DNA from: Sphingomonas sp. JC676
Lineage (GTDB): Bacteria > Pseudomonadota > Alphaproteobacteria > Sphingomonadales > Sphingomonadaceae
Assembly (NCBI RefSeq): GCF_014489075.1
Contig: NZ_JACTGR010000001.1
Coordinates: 1-64,000 of the forward strand
Length of the DNA: 64,000 nt
Reading direction: 5' to 3'
Below are positions 42,891 through 52,056 of this stretch, one piece after another (positions within the stretch are counted from its first letter, which is position 1; each line of letters starts with the position of its first letter). The notes under the pieces are model-generated. The model was not told where the DNA came from, made no database searches, and saw only the letters and a program-made list of their open reading frames with translations. A program made the position numbers and the translations under genes.

Positions 42891-43937
42891 ATGAAATCGA
42901 CATTTTTGAGCGCGAGATCGGTTTGCGCTGCTCTGCTCATCACGGCCTGCGGCGGCGGCACGCCCGACGAAGGTGGCTCCCCGGCCCAAGGCGTCGCGGC
43001 CACGAGTCAAGGCGCCGCGGCTGCTGGCACCACCACCGTTCCGCCAATGGATACGTCCCATGGGCCCGCGCTCGTGATGCCGCCGAGCTGGATGCCCGCC
43101 GACTGGGATCGGAATGTCTATCCCGGTTCCGGTGGGCCGCTCGATGCGGCAGGGGTGTTGCGCGCACGACAGAACCAGCTCGCGACGATTCCCTTCACGC
43201 TCTGGGCAGTCGCACATGACACGCTCGTGACCGAGGCTTTCCAGCCTATCTGGGTCTGGTACACGGCGATCCGCTCCTGCGACCGCGGGATCCAGATGAG
43301 CGACGACCTTGCCGGCGAGTTCGGGGATCGCGAGCGGGGCAAGGCGGCCCTGACTCAAGCCCGTACCGCGCTTAGGGCATGGGCGGCGACCCAGCCTCCG
43401 GAAATGACGCTCTATTTCCCGGCCACTCTCGGCCCATGGGACGCCGCCAGCGGCGCCTTCCAACTTCAGCAATGGGGCATCGCCACGACCCTGAAGCCCA
43501 AGGATCTCACCTTCATGGGCCCCTATCTCGACGGTGCGCGCGTCGAGTTCTGGACCGACCGGAGCGGGCAGGCGATCAATCACTTCCAGGCAGCGCTGGG
43601 CGTTCCGGAATGCCCCACGAAAGACAAGACGAAGGTCTATAAGTTCGAGCGCATGTCGCAATGGTGGGTCGTGTTCGGGGATGTCGACAGGGGCATGGGT
43701 GGCCTGCCGAACTACAAGAGCCGCGAGATGCTTCCCCCGATCAGCATGACGCGAGACGCCGCGGCGGCGTTCGCGCAGCGCAACCCGCAGCGCAAGGTCG
43801 TGGTGGCGGTGACCTTCGCGCCCGTCGGATCGAGCTTTGTGAAATATACGAACCAATCGGCGATCCGCGCCAAATTCAGGCAGGTCACGGTCTCCAATGC
43901 GCTCGATGAATCGGTGCTGGTCTCCAAGTCATATTGA
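42891..43937 (+). CDS. Lipoprotein of unknown function
   Basis: 348 residues; AAGGAG seven bases before the ATG. A lipobox Leu-Ile-Thr-Ala-Cys (about 16-20) is followed by Gly-Gly-Gly, so signal peptidase II processing and lipid anchoring are likely. A Ser/Thr/Gly/Pro-rich linker runs to about residue 55, then a globular domain with many Trp (Pro-Ser-Trp-Met-Pro-Ala-Asp-Trp, Trp-Val-Trp-Tyr) and Phe-Pro-Ala-Thr-Leu-Gly. Two cysteines in the mature domain. No domain I can name with confidence. Confidence 0.75.
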   Translation: MKSTFLSARSVCAALLITACGGGTPDEGGSPAQGVAATSQGAAAAGTTTVPPMDTSHGPALVMPPSWMPADWDRNVYPGSGGPLDAAGVLRARQNQLATIPFTLWAVAHDTLVTEAFQPIWVWYTAIRSCDRGIQMSDDLAGEFGDRERGKAALTQARTALRAWAATQPPEMTLYFPATLGPWDAASGAFQLQQWGIATTLKPKDLTFMGPYLDGARVEFWTDRSGQAINHFQAALGVPECPTKDKTKVYKFERMSQWWVVFGDVDRGMGGLPNYKSREMLPPISMTRDAAAAFAQRNPQRKVVVAVTFAPVGSSFVKYTNQSAIRAKFRQVTVSNALDESVLVSKSY

Positions 43938-44115
43938 AGGAAAGTCCGGGCCAAAGGTTCTGCCACAACCTATCCCGTTTTGGATCAGAAATTTTGGCTA
44001 CCGGTCTTGTCTCGGGCTGTGACCGCGAAGTCTTCCGGCAAACCGGACTCACGGCCGATCTTGACAGCGGACGCAGGTTCGGGCCGATTTCCTCGCTCCA
44101 GGGGGAGAGACCATC

Positions 44116-44952
44116 ATGCTATCGCTGTTGCCCATCTTGTTGCTCGTCGGCGCGCCGCAATCGGCGGAGACACTGACCAACGACACAATCGTCCAGCTGA
44201 CATCCGTCGGGCTTGGCGATGAGGCGATCATTGCGAAGATCAAGGGAACGCCGACGGAGTTCAAGTTGTCGACCGACGACATGATCGCCCTCAAGGGTAA
44301 AGGTGTGTCCGGCCCCGTTATAGCGGCGATGCTGGGCGCCCATGCTCCCGCACCGACGATTTCCGTGGACGCGCTTGATCCGATGACGCCCCATATGGCG
44401 GGTGTGTATTTGGTCGCGCCGTCGAAAATGCTTCGGATGGACGCCACGGCGACGAACCAGGCGAAGACCGGGGGAATCCTGGGGTTCGCGCTGACGGGCG
44501 GCATTGCCTCGATGAGCGTCAAGGCTTCCGTATCCAACGAAACCTCGCGCTATCCGACGGTGGACCGAAAGCCCGTCTTCTATTTCTTCTTCGATGAGTC
44601 GAACGGTGGCACCGCACAGGGCAGCACCTGGCTTGCCGGCTCGGCCAGCGTGGTGACCTCGCCGAATGAATTCACCCTAATCCATCTGGACAAGAAGAAG
44701 GGCAGGCGGGAGGCCCGCGTGGGAAGCCGAAACATCGGTGGGATGAAGACCGGCGTGATGGACAAGGATCGCATCGAGTTCGACTACGAGCTCGTTCGGA
44801 CCGGCGTCTATCGCGCCGTCTCGCGTGCCCCGCTTGAGCCGGGTGAATATGGCTTCATCTATTCGGTTGCCGGCAGCGGCGCGAATGGGGCTCTATCGGC
44901 CAAGATTTATGATTTCACCGTGACCGGCTCCGGCAAAAGGGGCACGGACTAA
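44116..44952 (+). CDS. Exported protein with short helical repeat domain, unknown role
   Basis: 278 residues; GGGGGAGA precedes the ATG. After a short signal peptide comes Leu-Thr-Asn-Asp-Thr-Ile-Val-Gln-Leu, Gly-Leu-Gly-Asp-Glu-Ala-Ile-Ile-Ala-Lys-Ile, Phe-Lys-Leu-Ser-Thr-Asp, Leu-Lys-Gly-Lys-Gly-Val-Ser, Val-Ile-Ala-Ala-Met-Leu: the small helical module seen at the start of many exported bacterial proteins. The C-terminal domain (about 90-278) is beta-rich with Tyr-Phe-Phe-Phe-Asp and Gly-Glu-Tyr-Gly-Phe-Ile-Tyr. Probably periplasmic. Confidence 0.78.
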   Translation: MLSLLPILLLVGAPQSAETLTNDTIVQLTSVGLGDEAIIAKIKGTPTEFKLSTDDMIALKGKGVSGPVIAAMLGAHAPAPTISVDALDPMTPHMAGVYLVAPSKMLRMDATATNQAKTGGILGFALTGGIASMSVKASVSNETSRYPTVDRKPVFYFFFDESNGGTAQGSTWLAGSASVVTSPNEFTLIHLDKKKGRREARVGSRNIGGMKTGVMDKDRIEFDYELVRTGVYRAVSRAPLEPGEYGFIYSVAGSGANGALSAKIYDFTVTGSGKRGTD

Positions 44953-45104
44953 GCTTGGTGACATGCTGCCGATTTCAGATGCCGGAGGTGCACGGGCACA
45001 CGAGTATTGCGATCATGCCCTCTCGCGATTCTGATCCCTTTCGCGTCGTGGAAGCGCAGCTGGCGGCTACACGAGACGAAGCGACGGAGGGACCGCATTC
45101 GCCG

Positions 45105-45438
45105 ATGGGTCAAGGCGGCGGCACTTCTTGGCGGGGTGGGGTAATCGGCGCTGCGGTCGGTGTCTTTTCTGCGGCGCCGCCGATTGCGCGGCAGTTTGAT
45201 ATTGGTGGGACGTTCGACGGATGCCGGATGGTCGCCGGCGACACGCTGCGCTGTGGCGGCGAGCGTATCCGCCTCTTGGCGATCGATGCGCCGGAGCCGC
45301 CGGGACATTGCCGGCCCGGGCGGGCGGGCGCGCCCGGCGATCCGGTTGCACCGAGCGAGAACCTTGGCGCGGGCCTTGTCGGCAGGAAAGCTGCCGGTCA
45401 GCAATCGGCCCACAAGCTGCGGACTGGTTTCGAAATAA
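45105..45438 (+). pseudogene. Truncated, frameshifted thermonuclease-like (SNase) gene
   Basis: From ATG 45105 the frame reads a signal-like start, then FDGCRMVAGDTLRCGGERIR, Leu-Leu-Ala-Ile-Asp-Ala-Pro-Glu and Gly-His-Cys-Arg, the N-terminal half of secreted staphylococcal-nuclease-type proteins (Asp and Arg of the first catalytic cluster). At about 45365 one extra G shifts the frame; removing it restores Glu-Asn-Leu-Ala-Arg-Ala-Leu. Soon after, the sequence turns into the intergenic repeat at AAGCTGCCGGTC and stops at 45436. The catalytic Glu and second Arg regions are missing, so it is not functional. Confidence 0.75.
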
Positions 45439-45603
45439 GCCGCCAGTCGGCAATGCGCCCCAATTTCGGCCATTCCGAACCCGCCCGACCGAACCTGAAA
45501 GCCGCCATTCGTTCATGCGGCAGATGATGGCTGAGGTTGGGACAAAGCGGCCATTCCTTGGGACCCAACTGTATGACGGCTTCCGGCACACAAGCTGCCG
45601 GTC
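45388..45603. repeat. Intergenic repeat cluster flanked by AAGCTGCCGGTC
   Basis: AAGCTGCCGGTC occurs in the same orientation at 45388-45399 and 45592-45603, bounding about 200 bases with several 'ggccattcc' and 'gccgccattcg' words. The left copy cuts into the nuclease pseudogene. The two copies suggest either one element with direct ends or two tandem relics. Beyond it, to 45742, I see no gene. Confidence 0.6.
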
Positions 45604-45742
45604 ACTTAACGAACCAATTCCAGCCGTTCGGCAAATCAGTGGGGCATCCCAAAACCAGCGTTTCGAGAAGCGATGCAGTCCCGTTTCTTCATCTTCGATA
45701 GAGGCCTGGTATGCCCGTCGGATCGATCAGGCGAGAGAGGCT

Positions 45743-45776
45743 GCTCCGGGGTGCGGCTTTGCCTCTGCCCCGGAGC
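45743..45776 (-). terminator. Hairpin after the haloperoxidase-like gene
   Basis: GCTCCGGGG (45743-45751) pairs with CCCCGGAGC (45768-45776) just beyond the minus-strand stop at 45784. No strong T-run, so confidence is moderate. Confidence 0.5.
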
Positions 45777-45783
45777 CCATCCA

Positions 45784-47136
45784 TCAAGCAAGAGCGAGAC
45801 GTGCTTTCCTGCGTCGAATGGCGATTCCAGCGACGGCGAAGCCTGAGAGCAGTATCGTCCAGCTGGCCGGTTCGGGTACGGCGGCGTTGAACGTGCTGCC
45901 GGCCAGCACATATTGGCCGATTTGTTGGCCCAACTGCAGGCCGGCCTCATTGTCGAAGCGGAAATGAATGCCGCCCCATAGGCGGCTGTTGGCGCCGTCG
46001 AGCGCGGCCTGCTGTAGCCCGGTGAAGCTGCGCGTCTCCGCGCCGATCGAGAAGGTGAAGCCCTCATCGTCCCCGAAAACCGCGCTCAGCACGGTAGCGC
46101 CCGCCCCGGAGAGGAAGGAATGTGCGGAAGGGTAGCTGGGATGATTTGGGGTGGTGAACAACGGTGACCAGGTCGGATCGGGATCGATCGAGCCCTCCCG
46201 GATCGCCGTGACCGGCCGCCAGAAGGCATAGTCATATTTCGCGTAGAAGCCTGCAATGGCCGCATCGGCGAGACCGGTACTGAGCAGTGCGAAGTCGCGC
46301 GCATAGTCGATCGTCGAATCGCCTTCGTCCGCCGCAATGATCAGCCCGATCCTCACCCAGGTCGAGCCGTTGGCCGTGTCCCAGAACAAGGCGCTTGCGG
46401 TCTGGTCGGCGGTACGGGTCGCGCTGGTCGCGGAACCGAGGTCGCGCACCTCGGCGAGCGCAGCGGCATATTCCGGCGTGTCGAGTCCGGGCGGCGGTCC
46501 TGGTTCGAACTGGTCGGCCGAATCGATGAGGAACGGCGTGACCCCGCCCCATTGTGGGAAGGCAGCCGGTGCGGGCGACGTCGGCTTCCAGTTACCCGGC
46601 AGGCCGGTCGGCACATAGGGCACCACCGCGGCCGACCCGTCGCCGGTCCGCTGCGCGATGATCGCCTGCGCAAAGGCGGCCCCCGTCGCTATGCCCTGGC
46701 TTTGCGCGGCGGGATTGGTCACCAGCGACATGCTCAGATTCAAAGCGGTCTGGTAGTCGGCAATATGTGCCGGATCGCTCGCGGCAAGCACCTCATAGGC
46801 TGCCTCGGACACCGCGGCGCGCATGTCCCCTCCTGAACCGCTGACCCCGGTCAGGTATGAATGGTTGGGATTTCCAAGCAGCGAATTGGCAGCGTCGTGC
46901 ATCGCGATGTTCATCATCGCCAGAACCCGGGTCTGCGCCGGCGGTCCATTGGCGAGCAATGCAGTGGCTCGCTCGTTCCAATAGAGTATCGGGTCGCTCG
47001 TATAGTCGATCGATTGCGCGTGGACCTGCTGGGACAGCATCAGGGCCGCCGCAAAGGTCGCGGCCATGGCCACCCCCTTGCTGGTCGAGCTTCTCCGCGC
47101 GAGCGCGGCTTCCGCCGCCGAACGCAGTCTCGTCAT
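45784..47136 (-). CDS. Vanadium-haloperoxidase/PAP2-like enzyme with PEP-CTERM tail
   Basis: 450 residues; AAGGAG precedes the ATG. Signal peptide (about 20-41). The PAP2/haloperoxidase site is seen as Lys-Tyr-Asp-Tyr-Ala-Phe-Trp-Arg-Pro, His-Pro-Ser-Tyr-Pro-Ser-Ala-His-Ser and Arg-Leu-Trp-Gly-Gly-Ile-His-Phe, the K-R, PSAH and R-H elements. The C-terminus is a PEP-CTERM signal: Val-Pro-Glu-Pro-Ala-Ser-Trp, a hydrophobic helix and Arg-Arg-Arg-Lys. It is exported and sorted to the surface or matrix. Halide or phosphatase activity cannot be told apart by eye. Confidence 0.9.
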   Translation of the reverse strand: MTRLRSAAEAALARRSSTSKGVAMAATFAAALMLSQQVHAQSIDYTSDPILYWNERATALLANGPPAQTRVLAMMNIAMHDAANSLLGNPNHSYLTGVSGSGGDMRAAVSEAAYEVLAASDPAHIADYQTALNLSMSLVTNPAAQSQGIATGAAFAQAIIAQRTGDGSAAVVPYVPTGLPGNWKPTSPAPAAFPQWGGVTPFLIDSADQFEPGPPPGLDTPEYAAALAEVRDLGSATSATRTADQTASALFWDTANGSTWVRIGLIIAADEGDSTIDYARDFALLSTGLADAAIAGFYAKYDYAFWRPVTAIREGSIDPDPTWSPLFTTPNHPSYPSAHSFLSGAGATVLSAVFGDDEGFTFSIGAETRSFTGLQQAALDGANSRLWGGIHFRFDNEAGLQLGQQIGQYVLAGSTFNAAVPEPASWTILLSGFAVAGIAIRRRKARLALA

Positions 47137-47412
47137 GGCTCATCTCCTTGCCTGTGGCAGGCAGGACTGTCTTCGCGATTCGCCTTTCGCTCTAGGATCG
47201 CGGCCTGATTTCTGCCCGGGGAATTCCTGACTTTTCACCGATGGCGACGAGATTTGCGCCGCCCGCCTTGGATCCTGGGAAGATCAAACAGGAAGGGCGC
47301 GTCGATCTAACACTACGCATCACCCACAATTGCCATTCGATGTGACAACTATGCTTTGGCGAAGAAAATTGGAGAGGACTAAAAGCACTAAGATTTCCGC
47401 TTGGGGATTGCG

Positions 47413-48981
47413 ATGCTCGAACACGGCAAGGTCGATCTTGCGCACGAGCCGGAATTCATTCTGGGGCGGCTCACCGGCTCACCCTGGCGACGCGAATTGG
47501 TCCGCGATGACGGCGCCCGCGAGCTGCTCGAGCACCGCGTTATGCAGGTGCTCATCGTGCTGGTGCGTGCACGCGGCACGATCGTCACGCGCGACGAGTT
47601 GGCATTTTCCTGCTGGGACGGAAGAAGCGTCAGCGAAGACGCGATCAACCGGGTGATGTTCCGTTTGCGTAAACTCGCCTCAGGCGTCGGAACCGGCTCG
47701 TTCAGGCTGGAGACGGTCACAAAGCTTGGTTACCGCCTGGTCGCGGAAGGGGGTGAGGATGATGCAACCGCGTTGCCGTCACCCGCGCGACAGTTGGCGG
47801 GAGCAGCAGGCCCCTTGGAAGGAACATCCGGTGCGATGAGCCGACGCGGGCTCGCGCTTGCCGCGACAAGTGGCCTGATAGCGGCAATTGGCGGCAAGTT
47901 GCTCTACGACCGGCTCATCCCGGCGCGCGCGCCTCCGGAACTCGAGCGGCTCATGAGCGAAGCGCAGCAGCTGGCCGAACAGAATACGGACGAAGGCCAG
48001 TACCAAGCGATCGGCCTTTTGCGTCGAGTAGTGGCCACGGTACCCGATTATGCGGAAGGGTGGGGAAGACTGGGAATCGCCTATGCGGTTCCCTCCCACT
48101 ATCGCGAACGGCCCGAAGCGCTTGAGATGCGCCGCCGAGCGGAGGCCGCTGGGCGCCGGGCGCTCGCGCTCGATCCCGGCAATGCCTATGGCGAACTCGC
48201 GCTTGGCATCGCCGTGCCCTTTGTCGGCTACTGGATGGCCCGCGACCAGCATTTCGATCGTGCCCGGCAGGACCTTCCCGACGACGACACGGTTCTGCTC
48301 TACCGCGCCGTGCAGGCGATATTCGTCGGCCGGTCCTCCGCTGCGGTGCCGCTCTACGAACGCATTAAGAGGCATCCCTTCACGCCCGCCACATACAACA
48401 ACTATATCCAGGCTCTTTGGTGCGCAGGCCGCATCGAGGAAACGGAACGGGCGCTCGAAGACGCTGCCTCGCTCTACCCGACCCAGGCAACCTTATGGTT
48501 CGCCCATTTCAACATCTGTCTCTTCGGTGGCCGGCCCGGCGCCGCCCTGCAGTTGGCGCAGAATCCCGAGGGAAGGCCGGATATGTCGCAAGGCGAATTG
48601 GCGGAACTGGCCGCACAGGCCCGGGCCATCGAGAGCCGCGATCCGCGCGAGGCAAAAGCGCTTATGGCGGTGCAGGCCGAGGGAGCACGACGGTCCGCCA
48701 GGCAGGCCCAATATGCCATACGCCTGGCGGGAGCGCTCGGCCGGCTCGATGATGCTTTCGCGATTGCCAATGCTTACTATTTCAGCCGGGGCTATGCGGT
48801 TCCCGACTTTCCCAAGCCGGGCAGCAGCGTGTCGCCCGATCAGCGTCAGACGCGGCTCCTGTTCGAGCCTCAGATGGCAGAATTGCGAAAGGATCCACGC
48901 TTCGCGAGACTGATCGAGGAGATCGGGCTCGCGCGTTATTGGCGGGAATCTGGAACTCAGCCGGACTTCCAGAACGTCTAG
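47413..48981 (+). CDS. Winged-helix regulator with membrane helix and TPR-like region
   Basis: 522 residues from the ATG at 47413; an in-frame TTG at 47401 is less likely. OmpR/CadC-type winged helix at about 15-112 (Arg-Asp-Glu-Leu-Ala-Phe-Ser-Cys-Trp-Asp-Gly-Arg, Ile-Asn-Arg-Val, Lys-Leu-Gly-Tyr-Arg-Leu). A hydrophobic segment (about 142-162) follows Met-Ser-Arg-Arg-Gly. Residues 175-510 are helical TPR-like repeats, probably periplasmic. CadC-style one-component regulator with an unknown signal. Divergent from the PEP-CTERM haloperoxidase gene, a possible target. Confidence 0.85.
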   Translation: MLEHGKVDLAHEPEFILGRLTGSPWRRELVRDDGARELLEHRVMQVLIVLVRARGTIVTRDELAFSCWDGRSVSEDAINRVMFRLRKLASGVGTGSFRLETVTKLGYRLVAEGGEDDATALPSPARQLAGAAGPLEGTSGAMSRRGLALAATSGLIAAIGGKLLYDRLIPARAPPELERLMSEAQQLAEQNTDEGQYQAIGLLRRVVATVPDYAEGWGRLGIAYAVPSHYRERPEALEMRRRAEAAGRRALALDPGNAYGELALGIAVPFVGYWMARDQHFDRARQDLPDDDTVLLYRAVQAIFVGRSSAAVPLYERIKRHPFTPATYNNYIQALWCAGRIEETERALEDAASLYPTQATLWFAHFNICLFGGRPGAALQLAQNPEGRPDMSQGELAELAAQARAIESRDPREAKALMAVQAEGARRSARQAQYAIRLAGALGRLDDAFAIANAYYFSRGYAVPDFPKPGSSVSPDQRQTRLLFEPQMAELRKDPRFARLIEEIGLARYWRESGTQPDFQNV

Positions 48982-49656
48982 CCCGCTTGGGTCGGGTTTG
49001 CGGTTACGTCGCAGCGCCAGATCCGGCGTCGCCACCTCGCGGTCTACGTTCGTTTCCAGCGCCACCAGTTGAAAGGAATTCGCTTGTCCCTCGGGTCCGT
49101 TCCGGGCCTCGCGAGCGCAATGCCTGGCGCTCGAGGTGAAACTCGCGGCACGGCCGACGAGGCCGAGATGCTGGCCCGGCGCGCGCCGGACGGAGATTTC
49201 AGCAAGGCCACCAACGAACCGGGCAACCTTGGGCGTCCGCTCGCTATGATTAAGGACGCGCACCACTTCTATCCGCTACGGCCCAAGCCCAGCCTCGATA
49301 CCGCTCTCAATGATCGGCGCCCCGGGGGCCGCGGCAGAGCCAGCACAAGCTCATTACAATCATTGCCCCAGACAAGGTGCATCGCGGGCGTGCGAGACGC
49401 GCTCTTCGAGGCGAGCTGCAAGGCTCAATCCAGAAAGCCATCGGGTTCGGCTGGTGACCGAGCAAGGCACGGCCATGGAAAGCGCAGCGGCTGTTCGTCC
49501 CTGGCGGTCCAGGCGGCGAGCGGAGATGCAGGGCGCGAGGTAGTCCACGCTAATCATTCCGACCTTGCGGAACTCTCGCATTGTGTCCAAGTTGTTGCTG
49601 ACAGTGATGTCAGGGAGCGAGTGTCTCTGTCGTCCGAACTTCGGTCGGAGACAATC
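48982..49656. other. Noncoding 675-base gap
   Basis: An open frame runs through part of this stretch into the receiver gene, but its composition (Arg/Ser/Gly-rich, no motif) is unlike protein and the receiver start is set at 49657. I see no RNA gene, insertion sequence or convincing small gene. It may be a decayed locus. Confidence 0.4.
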
Positions 49657-50040
49657 GTGGAGAAATCGTTGTTGCTGCTCGTCGAGGACGAGCCGCTAGT
49701 AGCAGAAGTGGCGCAAGCCGCACTCACGGAGGGTGGCTACGAGGTCCAGTGGGCGGCCAGCGGCGCCGAGGCGATGGCGATGCTGGTCGAGCGCGCAGAC
49801 GCGGTTGTCGGGCTGGTCACTGACATACGTCTCGGTTCAGGCATAGATGGCTGGGAAATCGCGCGGACCGCGCGGGAAATGAAAGCTGAAATTGCCGTTG
49901 TCTATATGACAGGTGATAGCGCTGCCGACTGGGCTGCGATGGGCGTGCCCAAAAGCACGCTGATCCAAAAGCCATTTGCGGTGGCTCAAATCGTCACAGC
50001 GATCTCGGCACTTTTGAACCGGGCGGGGCAAAGCGCTTAG
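49657..50040 (+). CDS. Single-domain response regulator
   Basis: 127 residues from the GTG at 49657 (GGAG seven bases upstream). Classic receiver: Leu-Leu-Val-Glu-Asp-Glu-Pro-Leu, phospho-Asp in Leu-Val-Thr-Asp-Ile-Arg-Leu-Gly, Thr in Val-Tyr-Met-Thr-Gly and Lys in Leu-Ile-Gln-Lys-Pro-Phe. No output domain. Similar stand-alone receivers in alphaproteobacteria work downstream of HWE or hybrid kinases. No kinase is adjacent. Confidence 0.85.
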   Translation: MEKSLLLLVEDEPLVAEVAQAALTEGGYEVQWAASGAEAMAMLVERADAVVGLVTDIRLGSGIDGWEIARTAREMKAEIAVVYMTGDSAADWAAMGVPKSTLIQKPFAVAQIVTAISALLNRAGQSA

Positions 50041-50410
50041 CAAAATTCTCTCGGCTGTGGCGGAATGGCTATCCACATGCCGACAGCGATCCGAGTCCGG
50101 ACGATCCCTAGCGAACTTTACTAGGCTGGCAGCCAATGCCGCGGCGGCGGCAGAATAGCTGGGGAGTTCAAGCAGGATGTCCGGCACCGCACCGTCAGAA
50201 CCGAAATCGCTACGGTCGCGAAGGCCTTGCCTCGGAGGTCGCCGTAGCTGGGTTGGCAATGGTGCAGTGGTGTCTCGGTCTGAGTGACCGGGCTGAGGTT
50301 TGTAATGTCCGCCACTGGGCGTTAGCTGCCGTCTGCTCGATCGTCTGCGCGAATGGCCGGAAGATTTCGCGCGAACTCGGCCCGAAGGGCATTACCGTCA
50401 TTCCAAAGTG

Positions 50411-50445
50411 CGAAAGGCGGTGAGAGGTTTTCTCACCGCCTTTCG
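50411..50445 (-). terminator. 15-bp hairpin terminator of the small membrane-protein operon
   Basis: CGAAAGGCGGTGAGA (50411-50425) pairs perfectly with 50431-50445 around five bases, 20 bases after the minus-strand stop at 50466. It could serve both strands. The 370 bases between the receiver gene and this hairpin hold no gene I can support. Confidence 0.7.
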
Positions 50446-50465
50446 GGCTGTCGGATCTGTAGGCC

Positions 50466-51053
50466 TTAGGGATGCAGGTCTCGCAGCCTTCCGCCAATCG
50501 CGCCGCCGACGCTACCCACGAAAGCGCCGATGATCAGCGAGAGACCGCCGAAGCCGGCGAATGCGGCAGCGGCCTTTCTTGCCGCATCGACAGTTTCCGC
50601 GGTTACGGTCGCGTCGACCGGGTTCGCGGCGAGGCTCGACAATGCTGTCGCTGCGACGGCGACCGCCGCCATCAGCACAGTCGCAGTTGCCCAGGTCAGG
50701 AACCCATGGGCTGTATCGCGAAACAGTATCTCGTCACTGTATAGACCGTGCCAGCGGACACGGAGCCTGCCGGCAAGATACCCGCCCAGAGCTGCGGAAA
50801 ACCACTGCGTGGCGATAAGCCAGATTCCAGCTTCGATGGTAAAGGTGGTCGCGCGCGCACCTACGCCGGGCCAGGGAGAAACCGATGCAAGGCCGAATGC
50901 CGAGCCGAGCGCCATCAGAGCCAGGGTTAGAGCGATCGCGCCAACGGTGCCCGCCGCAATGGCCGACCAGGAAAGTGCCGAGCCGCCCGCGTTTTCGGGA
51001 GCGCCGATCGGATAAAGGACGGGATCAACGGAACTTTGGGGATGGATTGCCAT
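50466..51053 (-). CDS. PhnA-like integral membrane protein
   Basis: 195 residues from the ATG at 51053, two bases after the stop of the 25-residue gene; a longer reading from 51113 overlaps that gene. Four hydrophobic segments: Trp-Ser-Ala-Ile-Ala-Ala-Gly-Thr, a Trp/Ala helix with Gly-Gly-Tyr-Leu-Ala-Gly-Arg-Leu, Gly-Phe-Leu-Thr-Trp-Ala-Thr-Ala and a final Gly-rich helix ending Gly-Gly-Arg-Leu-Arg-Asp-Leu. This matches a widespread family often labelled 'PhnA-like', though unrelated to phosphonate use. EcfG promoter upstream suggests stress control. Confidence 0.8.
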   Translation of the reverse strand: MAIHPQSSVDPVLYPIGAPENAGGSALSWSAIAAGTVGAIALTLALMALGSAFGLASVSPWPGVGARATTFTIEAGIWLIATQWFSAALGGYLAGRLRVRWHGLYSDEILFRDTAHGFLTWATATVLMAAVAVAATALSSLAANPVDATVTAETVDAARKAAAAFAGFGGLSLIIGAFVGSVGGAIGGRLRDLHP

Positions 51054-51055
51054 GA

Positions 51056-51133
51056 TCAATGCCAGAACAAGAGGAGAAGGATGATGATGGGCAACGGAAT
51101 GCCCAATAGCCACAGCAGAACACCTTTTCCCAT
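51056..51133 (-). CDS. 25-residue hydrophobic membrane peptide
   Basis: Read directly: Met-Gly-Lys-Gly-Val-Leu-Leu-Trp-Leu-Leu-Gly-Ile-Pro-Leu-Pro, then Ile/Leu-only sequence ending Phe-Trp-His and TGA. GAGGAGAG lies a few bases before the ATG. Peptides with this Gly-Ile-Pro-Leu-Pro-Ile core recur across alphaproteobacteria. The next gene starts two bases after its stop, so they are coupled, and an EcfG-consensus promoter lies 43 bases upstream. Confidence 0.78.
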   Translation of the reverse strand: MGKGVLLWLLGIPLPIIILLLLFWH

Positions 51134-51175
51134 AATCTCTCCTCGAGTTGCCGGTGACTTCCCGGTTGTAGGCGC

Positions 51176-51200
51176 AACGTGTTGTGACGCGGGGAGTTCC
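51176..51200 (-). promoter_or_regulatory. EcfG-type promoter, exact consensus
   Basis: On the minus strand GGAAC (51200-51196), 16 bases, CGTT (51179-51176): exact match to GGAAC-N16-CGTT. A transcript from here would begin about 35 bases before the 25-residue peptide gene. Confidence 0.75.
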
Positions 51201-51487
51201 TGCGTATCGACTTCGTTCAGAGACGCGAATGCAGGGTCGTGAGGGGGGCAGCGTGCCGCGTTTCGAACCCTCGCGGAATGGTCATATTATTGGCGGGACG
51301 TTTCTTGGCGATGCGCTTGCGTGTCTTGCGACCGCGCCGCCGTCCAAATTTGAAAATGTTCGGCAAAGGGTGCCCGCACCCGATACCGATCCGGCGCGCG
51401 TCGTGCGAAATCCAAATCTAGGTCGGAGACGTGCGCTGGTGAATATTGTGGGCAACGAGGCGATCCCGTTTCGGGGGGCGACGCGAT

Positions 51488-52012
51488 CTAGTTGAGTGGT
51501 TCGCCAGGACGGGTTGGCTCGTCCCCGGTCGAGGGGACAAACTCCGATCCATCAACTGGCAACGCGGATGTTGGGCCCTGGCCCGTGTCAAAGGCATTGG
51601 GCGAAGATGGGGTCTCAACTCGCGTCTGGCTTAGCGTGGGTTCGAGCGCTTCCGTCCGCGCTTCTGTCGCGATTGGCTGAATAACCAGGTTTTGATCAAG
51701 GCCATCTTCAGGCAAATTGGCATCGACACCCTCGATCACGCCGTTGGAGATAGATGCATCCTCAATGGGGGCAGGAGGCGGTGCCATCCAAACCGAATAT
51801 CCGGAGGCGCTCGTGCTCGAGTACACAGCGACGGGGGTTGTCGCCGCCTCGGAATGCAGATCCGCAGACCGCTCGGGCCGTTTCTGCTGCTTGTAGAACG
51901 AGAAGGCGCCTGAATCGGCATAGTTCGCAAGCCCGACCCCGCTAAGAACGGCGAGGCCTAGCAACCCTGCAGTCAATGCGGAGGCTTTCCAGCCTTTCGC
52001 GACGCGTTTCAT
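51488..52012 (-). CDS. Membrane-anchored protein of unknown function
   Basis: 174 residues from the ATG at 52012; a TTG at 52037-52039 is possible. Basic start, one membrane helix (Ala-Gly-Leu-Leu-Gly-Leu-Ala-Val-Leu-Ser-Gly-Val, about 11-29), then a long low-complexity region rich in Ser, Thr, Pro, Glu and Ala. No domain. It follows the PilZ gene by 44 bases and probably forms the last gene of the transporter-PilZ operon, so a part in adhesion or secretion control is possible. Confidence 0.6.
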   Translation of the reverse strand: MKRVAKGWKASALTAGLLGLAVLSGVGLANYADSGAFSFYKQQKRPERSADLHSEAATTPVAVYSSTSASGYSVWMAPPPAPIEDASISNGVIEGVDANLPEDGLDQNLVIQPIATEARTEALEPTLSQTRVETPSSPNAFDTGQGPTSALPVDGSEFVPSTGDEPTRPGEPLN

Positions 52013-52056
52013 GAGACGACGAACGGCTTGCCACCGCAAGCGTTCCCCCGGAGAAT

